64,000 nucleotides of DNA from Brachypodius melanocephalos (Eukaryota > Chordata > Aves > Passeriformes > Pycnonotidae), in NCBI GenBank assembly GCA_013398615.1, contig VZSR01003798.1:7842258-7906257 (forward strand), written 5' to 3'. Made by a program: the position numbers and the translations under genes. Numbering within the stretch: the first letter of the stretch is position 1; every line of letters starts with the position of its first letter. The notes under the pieces are model-generated. The model had not been told where the DNA came from and made no database searches. It worked only from the letters and a program-made list of their open reading frames with translations. Shown here one piece after another: positions 53,511 to 64,000 of the stretch.

Positions 53511-56287
53511 AAAAACAAACGAAAACTGAAATAGTTTCATTTTCACTTGATTGCAAACTACACCATGAAGAAATATACTTGCCAACTTATACAGTTGTTT
53601 CCTACCTGCACCCCCACAGACCAGAGATAGCGTAAAGTTGGAAGGCTTTCAACTTTGGGTGCAGAGAATTGTCTGAGAAGGAAAAATATTCCAAGCTTCC
53701 AAATGACAGACGGGTTTTTGAATATCTATTTCAAGACTAAGAAGCAACTACAGGAAGAAGCCAATGACAGCTCCACAGGATAATGCAATTCTTCTGTACA
53801 AATTTCACTCATTACCAAAAAAAAAAAAAGAATTAACCTGAACTATTTCTTTCTCTAATCAAGATACATTTTTTTATCTTCTTGTATAATTGTATTTAAA
53901 TGCAATTAAGTGGTAGTTCATTCCTTTTATAGAGAACTGACTGCAATTAATGCTACCGTTTATTCTAAATACTAATTAGATTTCTTTAAAGTGTGCCTAG
54001 CCTTTAAAGGCTAAGTTGGCTCCAAAACCCAGAGCTCAGCTAAAATTATGTAGGAAGCTTCTTTCACAAGACAAATGCCTGTCTTGTCTTTCCCAGCTAC
54101 CTGCAAAATCTTTGAGACAATGTGGAGCTTATGTACACAGCATGAATAACACTTCACTGCCAAGAAATCTAGCACTGATTGGTGTGCTCCAACACAGACA
54201 TCAGTATTTTTAAAGGAATTTATAAGAGGCATAAATTTTAAAAAGCTGAGCATAAGGTGTAGGCCTTATAATGTATGGAATTTACTGTGGAAGAAAAGAT
54301 ACAGCCTTTCACTACCAAGAAATGGCTCTGAGACATCCAATGGGATTGGTAACCTTGTTGTCATCCTGGGAATTACAATCGATCTACTTTTTGTATCAAA
54401 AGCAAATTGCTTCCCAAGTTAGAATGCAATGTCCTGTGTCAGCTTGCAAATGAGCTGGAGTGAGAAAGTAAACAGATCACAAACACTAAACTTCACAAAT
54501 ATAAATAGCATGCAGATTGAAGCAAATAACACGTCCAGTGCAAAAAGAAAAAAATTCTAACTTCCCCCGTTTCTACTGAATGTCCAGAATATTGTTTTGT
54601 ACAGGACACCACGCATCAGAGTAAAACTGAATCTGATTGACTGCCTTGGCCAATTCATAAAACCTTCCTTCACCAAATGTGTTCAAGCAAGTGAATCTCC
54701 CTCCCTTGCAGCAGCAGGAGGAGGGAGGGCAGGTGAGAGGAGCTGCAGTCAGACCCTGCAGAGCAGCTCTGAATCCACCTGGAAAAGCACAGGGAGCTGT
54801 GGTCTTCCCACCTCTGTCCCAGAACTGTGTCACTGCTTGACAAACAAAACCAAAACAAAGGTTTCAAATCCAAATACACTCTTCAAATTATATTCTCTTC
54901 ACTCTTCTCACTAAATATATTTTCGTCAGATATTGCTGTTTCCATTCAAAACATGGGTGAAGACTGAAATCTTCTTCAGCACCAGTATGTGCTGTAATGC
55001 CTGTAAACTTCTAACCTCTTCCTGAAATTTTACATGGGGCTGAGCAGAAGCTGAAGAGAAAGAAGAACATAAAACATATATACATCTCATTTTGTTTAAA
55101 CTAGCTTCAAATCTTCCTTAAAATGCAATCTACATATTAAAACAAAGGAACCATCCTAATGGGTACATTACAATAACAGCTCCTACCATCAATCTCCATT
55201 TACACCCATCCATATGGAGAAAAAACCTGATAATCTCAACAGAGAGAAGCTCCTCCAAGCATTCCTGGAGTATTCTCAGGCTATTCAGCTTATCAAATTT
55301 ACATCTATGAACATACTCATATCGTTTTAGAGATAATATTCATTAGGCTCATCAAAACTATTTGGTCTCATTTCTGTGTTGGAGGTATAGGTGCTTATTT
55401 ACAGCTCAATTAAACTTTAAAAAAAATTAAATCCAACAACTTTAAATTGCCATGACCTGCCTGTCTCAGAGGTGTTCTGCAAGTACAGAAAATGCTGGTG
55501 CCAAAGCCTTTCAGAAGTACCAATAATCCAGAGGCTGTGTGTTTGGTAACCTGGGCTGTACCCAAGGCAGAGTCAGTCCTCCTTCCTGCTTTGCATGACC
55601 TCTTGTTCCCCCTGATGAGTCTCTCCACAAACCAAGGGTATGACTAACCAGGCATGTAGGTGGCTTGTGAGAGTTCATTAATAAAAACTTGTATTTGCCA
55701 AATAATGAACATTTTCAGTACCCTTCACATTCATATAAACGAGGCCATTTTACAGTTTGGAACTCCACACATAAAAATTCTAAGATAAGATGGTCTAAGA
55801 AAGGCATATGAAGCATCTTGTCATTTGGGACAGGTTTGGGGCCTGGAGAGGAGAACCTGACTGCATTAATTCCTGAGGTTTGAGCAGTAGCTCATTAGTG
55901 TTGGTTTATGGCCATCCAAAGCTGATGAGAGACTTACTTGTAAATTATTTATCTTTTATTTTAATGTTATTTCATGGAAACCAGCTATTACATTCTGCTT
56001 GATTATGGTGCTATTTTGCATTTTAATCTGTTTTGATAATTTCAAACACTATGACGAAGAGAGAAGGAAATCAAGAGGGTAGACCAGGACAGGCTCAATC
56101 CTGTCATATACACACCCTTAGCTGATCCCAGGCTGAAATTACGCTCACGTACCAAAAGTGATCTCACTGTCCTGAGGCACCAAATATTTCCACTCACCTC
56201 TGTGTCTCCCAGCCTGCAGCTCAGGCTGTGCTGGGTGATTCCTTGGGACACACAGTGGTGTGAAGGAGGGGCTGGGTGGTAGTGATG

Positions 56288-56372
56288 GAGGACACAGCCG
56301 GGTGCAGCCAACGCAAAGCCCTGCACAGCATCCCTGCCGAAACGCACGGCAGAGACGGAATACGTGGGGGTG
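56288..56372. promoter_or_regulatory. Small CpG cluster, possible weak promoter
   Basis: Seven CpGs fall between 56299 and 56364 in a window that is otherwise CpG-poor. The cluster ends at TACGTGGGGG followed by GGTGAGCAG, a usable splice-donor word. If transcribed on the plus strand it could be the first exon of a transcript whose next exon is the candidate at 58065, but nothing directly links them. CpG retention suggests germline hypomethylation or constraint. Confidence 0.22.
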
Positions 56373-56799
56373 GTGAGCAGGGGAAATTGTGAGAGCTATT
56401 CACAGGCACTGCCAGTGCAGAATATTTTTATATCCCTCTCAGCTCTGAAACAATTAATATACTACTTCATGTACGTTCAGTGTTCCCAGACCCAGGAGGA
56501 CCTGAAAGCCAACCCTGAAAGAGTAAAACCTGCCTGGAGCTTAAGGCATCAGAGTGAAGTCTTGCCCAAAAAATGCACCAGAATGTCTTCAAAGCAAGCC
56601 CACAGTGGTGGCCTTCAGGACAGGTTTCACCCACACAATCGCCTTCAGCTGTGGCAAAGAGGGAAGCAGAGGCACTGCCCCAGAGGGACTTGTTGGGTTA
56701 AATTTGCCACTTCACTGTATTTGATAGACCTTGACAAATCATGACGTGCACATGGCCACAGAGAACCCTTTCCAACATATAAAACAAGAATTTACCTAC

Positions 56800-56881
56800 C
56801 TGAAAGCAATCACATGGAAACCCTAATCCCAGTTTAGTCCTGTATGATCCATTTCCTGCTTCAATATTCTGGCTGGATTCA
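56800..56881 (-). other. Candidate 82-nt minus-strand exon
   Basis: On the minus strand, an acceptor word (TTGCCCATTGCTAG) and a donor (TTTCAG then GTAGGTAA) enclose 82 bases. One frame is open for 27 codons and starts ESSQNIEAGNGSYRTK. Acceptor strength is moderate because the upstream pyrimidine run is short. I recognise no domain. It is most likely a pseudo-exon and is listed because the frame is open across the whole interval. Confidence 0.12.
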
Positions 56882-58064
56882 CTAGCAATGGGCAAACTCC
56901 AGTTTAACTCCCATGCAGACAGTTTGGATGAACACTGTTCTGCTACCTGAGTAGTAGATGAGAAGGGCTGCTAGTATTCCAGGTGATAAAATCACACAGG
57001 TTGGAGAAGCTGGGCACAGAAAATAGCTTTAACTGCAGACTCTATGCTGTACACAGAGACAGTAAATGGACCATTAGGTGCTTACAACATCACGAGAAAG
57101 CTTTTGAGTTTGAGAACTATATTGAGAATATATAGTTCTGTACCTGCTGTTGATCCAGGACTAACTTAAATGAAATCTTTTCTCAGAAACTGGATGAAGT
57201 TATGGTTATTGAAAGAAACAGAGATTGTGTCACAAAGGCTCTGTACCAGTACAACAGTGTAGGATAAAGCTGCAACTGATTTGCTAAAAAAATGCTTTAA
57301 CAGTTACCATTGCTACCAACACAGCACGCAACCAGTTCCCATGGCATAAGGATGACTTAAACCAATAATAACTTTCTTCTTTGCTTGAGAATATACCAGA
57401 TCACAGTCAGGTCCATGGTAGAGTGAGAAAGCATTGCCATTACTAAGCACTTCAGAGCAGAAATGAGCATTTCAGACTCTGCATTCCAAGCCAGAATGAG
57501 CTACTTGTTCAACAGGGGCAGCTGAAGGACCCTGTAGCAAAACTGCAGCAAAATTTTGGTGGTTTGCAATGACCATTCCCATCACAGGTCTCTGTGGGTT
57601 GCCCAGCCCAAGGGATGCTCTAGGAATGCAGCCTGTCTAAAATACACCCAGGAGGACTCTGACAACATGCCAAGGCTCCCTCCAGGAGAGAGAACTGTGT
57701 GTCCAGCATTAGAACAAGCGGGAAAACCTGAACAAGTCACACGCTGCGTTTCCAAGAAAAACTCCTGCCTAACTGTGGCATATGTAGTCTCAGATTTGCC
57801 TATTCCATCAAATATGAACAGGAACAATGGGAGTTCAGAGCTTCCCTGCTCCCAGAGGTATGATGTATGACAGACAAGAGATCTGTGACAAACCAAACAG
57901 TTTCTTACTGGATCCACAGCAAGATTTCCTTCACTCACTGTTGCTAGGTAGTTAATCAAGATGTAGTCTAAAAAAAGTTAAGTGACTTGTTAGTTCATAG
58001 TTACTGGCTAAAATGTGTTTTCAGTAACCTGGCTATTTGCCTGATCTGTGATTTTTTTTCCCAG

Positions 58065-58328
58065 GATTCAGTCTATCAGGCTGTAATGAAGCCAAGATGC
58101 AGGAGAGATGTCCTCCCGTTTTAGCAGAGGAGGAACTCACTTCCCTGCTCCCCCTTGCCGGAGCTCCCAATTACCTCGACTTGCAGAAGGTTGATCCAGA
58201 TGGTGAACACAAGACTGCAGGCAAGCATGCCTCGAATGAATTCTCAGTGTGGAAGAGTGGAATAAGCCATATGTTTTCACAAATTAGGGGTGACTCTCCG
58301 ATGCCTGAATGATGAAGCAGATCCAGGA
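58065..58328 (+). CDS. Best exon candidate in the window (unrecognised protein or lncRNA exon)
   Basis: A strong acceptor (GTGATTTTTTTTCCCAG, AG at 58063-58064) and a strong donor (CCAGGA then GTAAGTTATG, GT at 58329) enclose 264 bases, a multiple of three. One frame is open from the acceptor for 81 codons (58067-58309) to a TGA at 58310-58312, only 16 bases before the donor, close enough that nonsense-mediated decay need not follow. An internal ATG lies at 58097. The peptide is mixed in charge (for example ERCPPVLAEEELTSLLPLAG, then NYLDLQKVDPDGEHK) and less biased than other frames here. There is no transmembrane segment, signal peptide or family that I recognise. No neighbouring exon could be proven. 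A lncRNA exon or pseudo-exon remains possible, and the type is provisional. Confidence 0.25.
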
Positions 58329-58329
58329 G

Positions 58330-59829
58330 TAAGTTATGCATGATCCTCCCCGATGAGTGAAGAGAAATGTTTTATTCAGTGCCTCATGCTGTGAGCTATA
58401 TTTATACCAAATGTATCTTTGTACATTTTAAAATATTATCTATTAGGGGATACTGCAACAGAGGACTATGTACAGCACCACATAAAACCCAACAGCCACA
58501 GGAGGGATGTAAGTGGCCTTGACACTATCCAGCTGTGAAGTTATTTGTCCAGGTGACTCAGGCTAAAGACCTTAAAATCCAGCCAGCAAACTCCCTCCTA
58601 GAAAGCCTTTTCCCTCTGTGCACAAGCTACAAAGCCTATGAATTCATCTGACCAGACAAATACACAACCAACATCTTGTTTTCTTTGTTAAGGTAACTAG
58701 CTAATAGCACAATGCTTGTGCCTTTTTTTTTTTAATCTCTACCTTCTAACTTCCTTAGGTTATGATACTTTTTTTTTTTTCTTTTGCCTAAAACCTCTTT
58801 AAGAGAGAAAATTATGCATCAAACTAAAATTAACATTCTTCTAATCTCGGAATTTTTGCAGGGACTCTACAAGCCTCCAGCACCAGGGAAGGCTGCTCGG
58901 GCAGAGCAGTAGAAGGGGGGCAGCACTTTTGCTTGCCCCGATGCCCCTGGGATCAGCATCCAGAGGGAGCAGAACTGCACAGGGGAGAAGCCACCCACCT
59001 CCTCGGGGACTGCCCTGCAGCCTCCAGAGGCCACTGGCAGCAGAGGGGAGATGCAGCCCAGCAGCGCTTTTGCAGCAAGACTGTATCTCAGATGGAAAGG
59101 GAATAATAGCAAAAACAAAAGCAAAGATCATTCTGACTGAAAATCCATAGCCTCTCTTAAACATAATAACTACAAATCGCATTTGCTGACCAAGTAACAG
59201 AGTTAAAGCCCATAGGCAAGATCATCAGCTAAGATGAATCGCCACAGCACCATTAACTTCACCCTTTCATGCTTGATCTCACCCACTGTGCTTCCAAAAT
59301 GGCCATGGTCTTCTTTCTACTTTTGTAGTACAAAAACACCAACCATTTTTAAAAGTACATTTGCTGCACAGCTTACTTTTCAGTTATTTTACACCTCACT
59401 CTAATTCATTCCTCAGCCTAATCTGTATCTAAACACATGCAGCAATGCAGTCTACCAGCATCCCACTTATGAAATTCATGAAGATAGGAGGCCATAGGAA
59501 TATTTTCGAAGCCATCTCCTGACCTTTTAATCAGTTGTTACCTTCTGTAACAGAATTTCTCAAAGCTCAGCTGCTCTGAATTCTTGCCCGTCTCATGTAA
59601 TGAGCAGATGTGGCAAAGTAAGGATTTGAAACATGATGAAAGTTATGATGACAGGTCTTTCTCTGCCAGATTTTTATGTTTTTACAGCCTAACACCGAAC
59701 TGCAGCGCTTTTTTTTTTTTTTAATTCAGCTTCTGACAAGAACATATAAAAAGCATATCAAAGGCAACAATAAATTCACTAAAATAATTCTCTCAATTCA
59801 AACAGATCTGCACTTTACAGGCCCGTGCA
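58330..59829. other. Non-coding sequence with T tracts
   Basis: No supportable gene. T11 at 58723-58733 and T12 at 58769-58780. The GC-richer stretch 58860-59100 gives overlapping frames on both strands (up to 113 codons), with G/P/A-rich translations typical of GC-driven chance frames. T14 lies at 59709-59722. Confidence 0.65.
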
Positions 59830-60330
59830 GATCACGCTCTGTTTGAATTTACTCATAAATATCGACCCCAGCGTCCACTGCGCATCCCTTCTCCCACCTA
59901 AAAATAACCCCATGGGTTGCTTGGTGAGGGAAATCAAGATGATGGTACAGAGCAATGTTTAACTGACAGAAGAAGGCAAAGCCTGAGCCCAGCACTGAAG
60001 ACAATGATGAAAGGGAAGCAGCCCCGTGCCTCCCCTGGGCACCAGGCAATTACGGCGGAGCGCTGCGCCGTGGTTATTATTGCCGGCTGAAGTGGTAGCG
60101 CTCTCCATGATTATCACAAATGTCTCCGCTGGGAGGAGGGAAGTGGGAGGATTTACCAAGCAGCAAATCCTCTATTTCCCTCCCCCTATTCCCAGTGATT
60201 CCTGCTGAGCTGAGCTCTGACAGCAGAGAGGTGCAGCCTCAGGTGGCTCCAGCAGAGCCAGAGCAGGGCAGGGTGGCTGTGGTGACCACGTCAGCATCAA
60301 TCATCACCTTGCCAGGCTCACCCTGAGCTA
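59830..60330. promoter_or_regulatory. CpG-rich, homeobox-site-rich candidate enhancer core
   Basis: Eight CpGs lie within 76 bases (60053-60128), far above the window's background. The core holds CAATTACGG (about 60047-60055), two AGCGCT palindromes (60059-60064 and 60097-60102), GGTTATTATTGCCGG and CATGATTATCACA. The left part adds catgggttgcttgg and caagatgatgg, and the right part a TAATTAC-free, GC-richer stretch. No open frame, repeat or transcript signal explains it. CpG retention together with AT-core homeodomain words is typical of deeply conserved vertebrate developmental enhancers. The target gene is unknown and may lie outside the window. Confidence 0.38.
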
Positions 60331-60383
60331 GTGAGGAACTTCAAATGTCCTACAAAGCCTCTGGCTAAAATCTGGGTCACCTC

Positions 60384-60809
60384 TGATGCCTTGAGAGGCC
60401 ACCTAGAACAGAGGCTAGACAGTGTTAAAGCAATAAAGCAGATATTTATTAAAAAGGTCTTCAAATGATGGACCTTGAGCAATACAAGAGCTTGGTCAAG
60501 GCTGCACCAAGATGGACAATGGGTCACACATTTTCACGCTTTTATAAGTTTTGGTCCATTTAAATATTGAGGTTAATTGTCCAATTACAGCTTCAGGTTA
60601 TGAAGTCACATCCTCCCAGATTTCTCCACTCAGTTCTCTGTTTACACTTTCTTGGGCCTGAAGCTGCAATGAGGACCTTAGTTCTCAGGCTGAAAAAGGA
60701 GTGTTATGTCCAACTAAACTGTGAAGAGAAATTGCTAACACTCTTTTAGAGTTATATACTAATACTGTGCAGAATCTGAAAAACAGGAGAGCTAAAACTT
60801 AAGGCATCA
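60384..60809 (-). mobile_element. Solo LTR of an avian endogenous retrovirus
   Basis: The 426-bp element begins TGATGCCTT (60384-60392) and ends AAGGCATCA (60801-60809), a perfect 9-bp terminal inverted repeat with the TG...CA ends of retroviral LTRs. Read on the minus strand it has TATAAAAG (60539-60546) and, about 95 bases on, AATAAA (60445-60450): U3, promoter, R, poly(A) signal and U5 in the expected order. The interior (gcaccaagatggaca, ttttggtccattt, gttaattgtccaattacagc) matches an LTR that I know from songbird genomes. Flanking bases cctc on the left and tctc on the right could be a decayed target-site duplication. No gag, pol or env remains, consistent with recombination between two LTRs. 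Confidence 0.87.
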
Positions 60810-63800
60810 TCTCGGTATCCTTTCCAATGCTTTTAAACATAAAGGGTATGACAGATAACTCCTGGGCACCTGCTTTGCAAAATACTCCAGAAACATTCTT
60901 CTAAATATTTTGTAGACATTTAGAGACTAACAATAAGGCCCACAAAGCTTAAAATACGTCACTACCCCTAGGACTGCTTCCTCTAGAAGTGAAATGTGTT
61001 ATTAGTGGGATAGAAGGGGAAATGGTCTGCATTGTCTCAGCAATACCTGGTTCATTAAGGGAAAAATCTGTCTACTGCTTGAGTATTTTCCTGGCTAACC
61101 CAACATATGGTTCATTATTATTGTGCATTAGGATAGCCCCCAAGGAGCCCAGCTCTATCAGGGCCTCAGCCTGCTGAGCACTTGTACAAACACAGGAAAG
61201 GAGCCCCTCCTCTGAAGAGCTTGCTGTCTAAACAGAGGAGACAGACAAAGGGCTGCGACGCTGCACGAGGGTTTGCAAAACTCATCTGACATTCAGAGGG
61301 TTCTTTCCTCCAGTTGGTTTTGCTTCTTGATGAAAAGAGTGTTTCAGTTTTCAAGAGACAAAGGAGAATGGAGGGAGGGACATTAAAAAGGCTGAGAACA
61401 GGGAGGTTAATGACAAGAAGCTGATATGAATAAATATATACCATTTTTATGTTTCCAAAAGGAAGGGGAGCATTTTTCCACCACATGTGCAGCAGATAAA
61501 ACAGAGTAAGGGCCTCTTACTGCAGAAAAAAACATTAGATATTATTGAAATAAGTTTTATGGACATAAGGATGGGGAAACTCAAGGATAAGCTGCTGGGA
61601 AAGCTGGAGTGACACCAACATTGGATGGCTTCAAAAACACATTCAACCTTCACTAGGTTCAAGTCAAATGATGTCCCACACAATCCCCTCCACTTGTGAA
61701 GGGACCCTTTCTACCCCTTCACTGAGGACAAAGTGAGCACATGAGATAATCAGAGCTAGAAACAATGAGAGTTTATGGTGTGAGGGGAGAAAAAAATAAA
61801 CATTGCTGAGCCTCCAAGTGTCTCCGTTGCCTGGTGCAGCAGCAGTGATATCTGATAGCAGGAGAGCCCATCTGATACCTCTGCTTCCACTGCATGAGAC
61901 AATTTTCCTTTCCTCCAGGAAAAAGAAGTGAGATGTCTTGTCCCTGATTCACGTTCTAGATGATCCAAAAAAACCCTGCCAACTCCCTCTGCTCTCCCTT
62001 GTTGAAGGGGACAGAGCGAGTGACTCAGACAGAAATGTGAAGCAGTATCCACTTATCCACCACTCCCCACAATCTCAAACAAAAGCAAATTTAAGTAAGG
62101 GCCTAAAGGGTGTGGAGGATGATGCACTGCTTGCATTTTGGGCTTGCAAAGGATAATGCCATGTTCCTGCACTGTTATTGACTTTCCCACAGGAGAGTCA
62201 CATCCTTCAGATGTGCTTCTCTGAAATCCCTTTATTTTCCCACAATGATCTATTTTAACAATGTGTTCTCCCCTCCTTCCAAAACCTGTTGAGAAAAACA
62301 CCACTATCTTGAATGGGGAAAAGGGTCATGTGAAGCCTCTTCTGGGCTTTAGTAGGAGCCTTCCCACAGTCAAGACCAGCCTCCTGCAGAAATAGCAAAA
62401 GTTAAGAGCCCTGTGTATCTGCCTTCAGCATCACAGATGCTATTGTTCACAGAGCAGCACTTGGAAGGAGTGAAGTGCTCCAGAAACCCTTGTGACCTGC
62501 CTCCAGCAGAGAAACCAGCTCATTATTGTTTTCTTAAAATATTATTATATTAAAGCATAATAATATAGTTCCATTGTTTCTATTGCAAGGCCTTTGGTGT
62601 CACTCAGAAGTTTCTTGTTGGATCAACCACACACCTAGAAAAAGGCAGTCTACTGGATATAGGGTAATTTCAGAATTGCAGAGCTCTACTGGTTCAGTTG
62701 CTGCTGCAGACTGAAGGATGTGGTCACAAAGACCATCCTCTAACAAATCCAAATTCCCCTCTCCATCCCCACCCCCACCAGTGCAATTAGCCTCAGCATT
62801 TAAGAAAATGGAAAAAAACAAAACAAAACAAACATACCGAATCAACAGACTAAAGCTTGTAACCTGAAATCCTTATTCTGTACATTTTTCCTTCACTGGT
62901 TCATCTGCCTGTAGGGAATTCAGTCAGTTACATTGCTAGCTTAAAAACCCTGAAGCTGTCCTTGAAATGAATGGCTCCATTCATTTAAGTGGGAGTGTGT
63001 TCTGGTTTTATTACTTGATCCCATATTTCTACCACAGAATCACAAGGCAAGTAAGTAAAACAACCTGTTCTCAACTGTGGCTGCCTGGTTATGTCCTGCT
63101 ATTACATTAATTTCTGTTATTTTTCCAGGATTAGTTCAGTGCACTAGGAAAGGATAATATCCCCCACCTTTCCATGAAAACACAGCTTTTAAATATCTTC
63201 TGAATGATTTAGTCCCACTCAGCCCATTGAATTTCTGTCTCACCAATTAAAAAGAAGACCAAGAGAATTAATTTATAAACCAAGAGGAAAAAAGTCTTCT
63301 AAAATAACCATTAGCAAAGCTCACTCAATGCAACGTTAGCCTTTCCTTCATCTTCAATGGGCTTTATATCACATCCAAACTGCAGGCATTTCTCTCAGAT
63401 AAAACAGAGCTGTGAAACAGCAGCCCAGAAAAACCCCAACAGCATTCACACAGCTGAGTGCTGCTTCCCCCAACCTTTTCATCACTCTTTTGCAAGGTTT
63501 TCAGGAGTGCATCTCCAAGAATGCATCCCAGGAGCATCCCACACCAGGGTTCACCTGTGCCAGGGCAGGGCTGGGGATGGGCACCCCCAGTGCCTCCACC
63601 CCTGGGTGCTCTGCCAGTCCCTCCAACCCATGGAAATAATCACACTCACAGTCGTGACCTGACAGGCAAATAGATCCTGATCATTACCCAGCTCTGTAAC
63701 AGATAAATACGCCTTTTGGACTAAATCATTGCCTAACTGCCTTTTTTTTAAATGGAGCTGGGCAATTATTTTTAAACCCTGCTATGAGGAATAATAGTCA

Positions 63801-64000
63801 GCTTCACAGGGCTGGCTGGGAATAGGCCATAACACTTGGGGAAAGTCCAGGCTGAAATGCTCTGTAGTTTAATGACATGTTACACAGCAAGAAAAACGCA
63901 TTTGGAAGGAAATACCATTAAAAGAGGTAAGAAATAAAATGCTGCACTGTGAAATGCTTATAAGAGAGGGGAAAATATTATCTGACTATTCAATTTTCAA
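60810..64000. other. Unique non-coding sequence, no gene seen
   Basis: No supportable gene. Frames reach 106 codons (61166-61486 minus) without a domain. A 10-bp perfect A/T inverted repeat with an 8-base loop lies at 62539-62566. The GC-richer 63360-63670 stretch is open in all three plus frames, which indicates low stop density from composition, not coding. Confidence 0.65.

Larger units (their letters stand above)
47901..56280. other. Unique non-coding sequence with simple repeats
   Basis: No supportable gene. A17 at 52718-52734, preceded directly by ATTAAA, could mark a retroposed 3' end, but no parent body or target-site duplication is visible. (AAAT)5 lies at 53491-53510. Frames up to 117 codons (49932-50285) carry no domain. 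The stretch 49555-49690 has mild enhancer-like texture (cctaattaactg, agcaataattgcagg), but too little to call. Confidence 0.65.

Noticed and set aside
58841..59182. Overlapping frames on both strands in a GC-rich stretch
   Set aside because: G/P/A-biased translations with no splice or domain support.
63357..63673. Three overlapping plus-strand frames
   Set aside because: All three frames being open at once indicates low stop density from GC content, not coding.

Overview
This window reads as a bird chromosome, probably from a songbird, and almost all of it is non-coding. The evidence is the lack of any long open frame (the longest is 164 codons, where chance frames of 60 to 110 codons are common), in-frame stops everywhere, AT-rich unique sequence with A/T homopolymers, and two endogenous-retrovirus LTR families that I recognise from avian genomes. 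There is no operon structure, ribosome-binding-site pattern, CRISPR array, rRNA or tRNA. I cannot place any known protein-coding gene here. The best reading is a gene desert or a very large intron.

Layout. 1-8400: unique sequence with poly-A tracts. 8410-8800: a compact, motif-rich block that looks constrained and ends at a strong splice donor. 8800-24590: unique sequence with a 22-bp tandem duplication (20763-20806), a long pyrimidine run (21023-21115) and a CCT microsatellite (23305). 24590-24780: a homeodomain-motif cluster. 26950-31983: signals for a possible minus-strand spliced transcript (three exon-like segments and a poly(A) signal), plus a plus-strand acceptor followed by a 54-codon frame (29878) and another enhancer-like block (30480-30900). 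39116-39789: two related avian LTR fragments facing each other. 47330-47900: a slightly CpG-richer patch. 56288-58328: a small CpG cluster, then the best single exon candidate in the window (58065-58328). 59830-60330: a CpG-rich, homeobox-site-rich block that I rate the best regulatory candidate. 60384-60809: a nearly complete solo LTR on the minus strand.

The most secure call is the solo LTR at 60384-60809, with a 9-bp perfect terminal inverted repeat and a TATA box and AATAAA in the expected order. The regulatory and exon calls are inferences from motif and splice-signal texture. Pseudo-exons are very common in vertebrate introns, so those calls carry low confidence and each has a stated test. 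I found no clear sign of a new multi-gene system.
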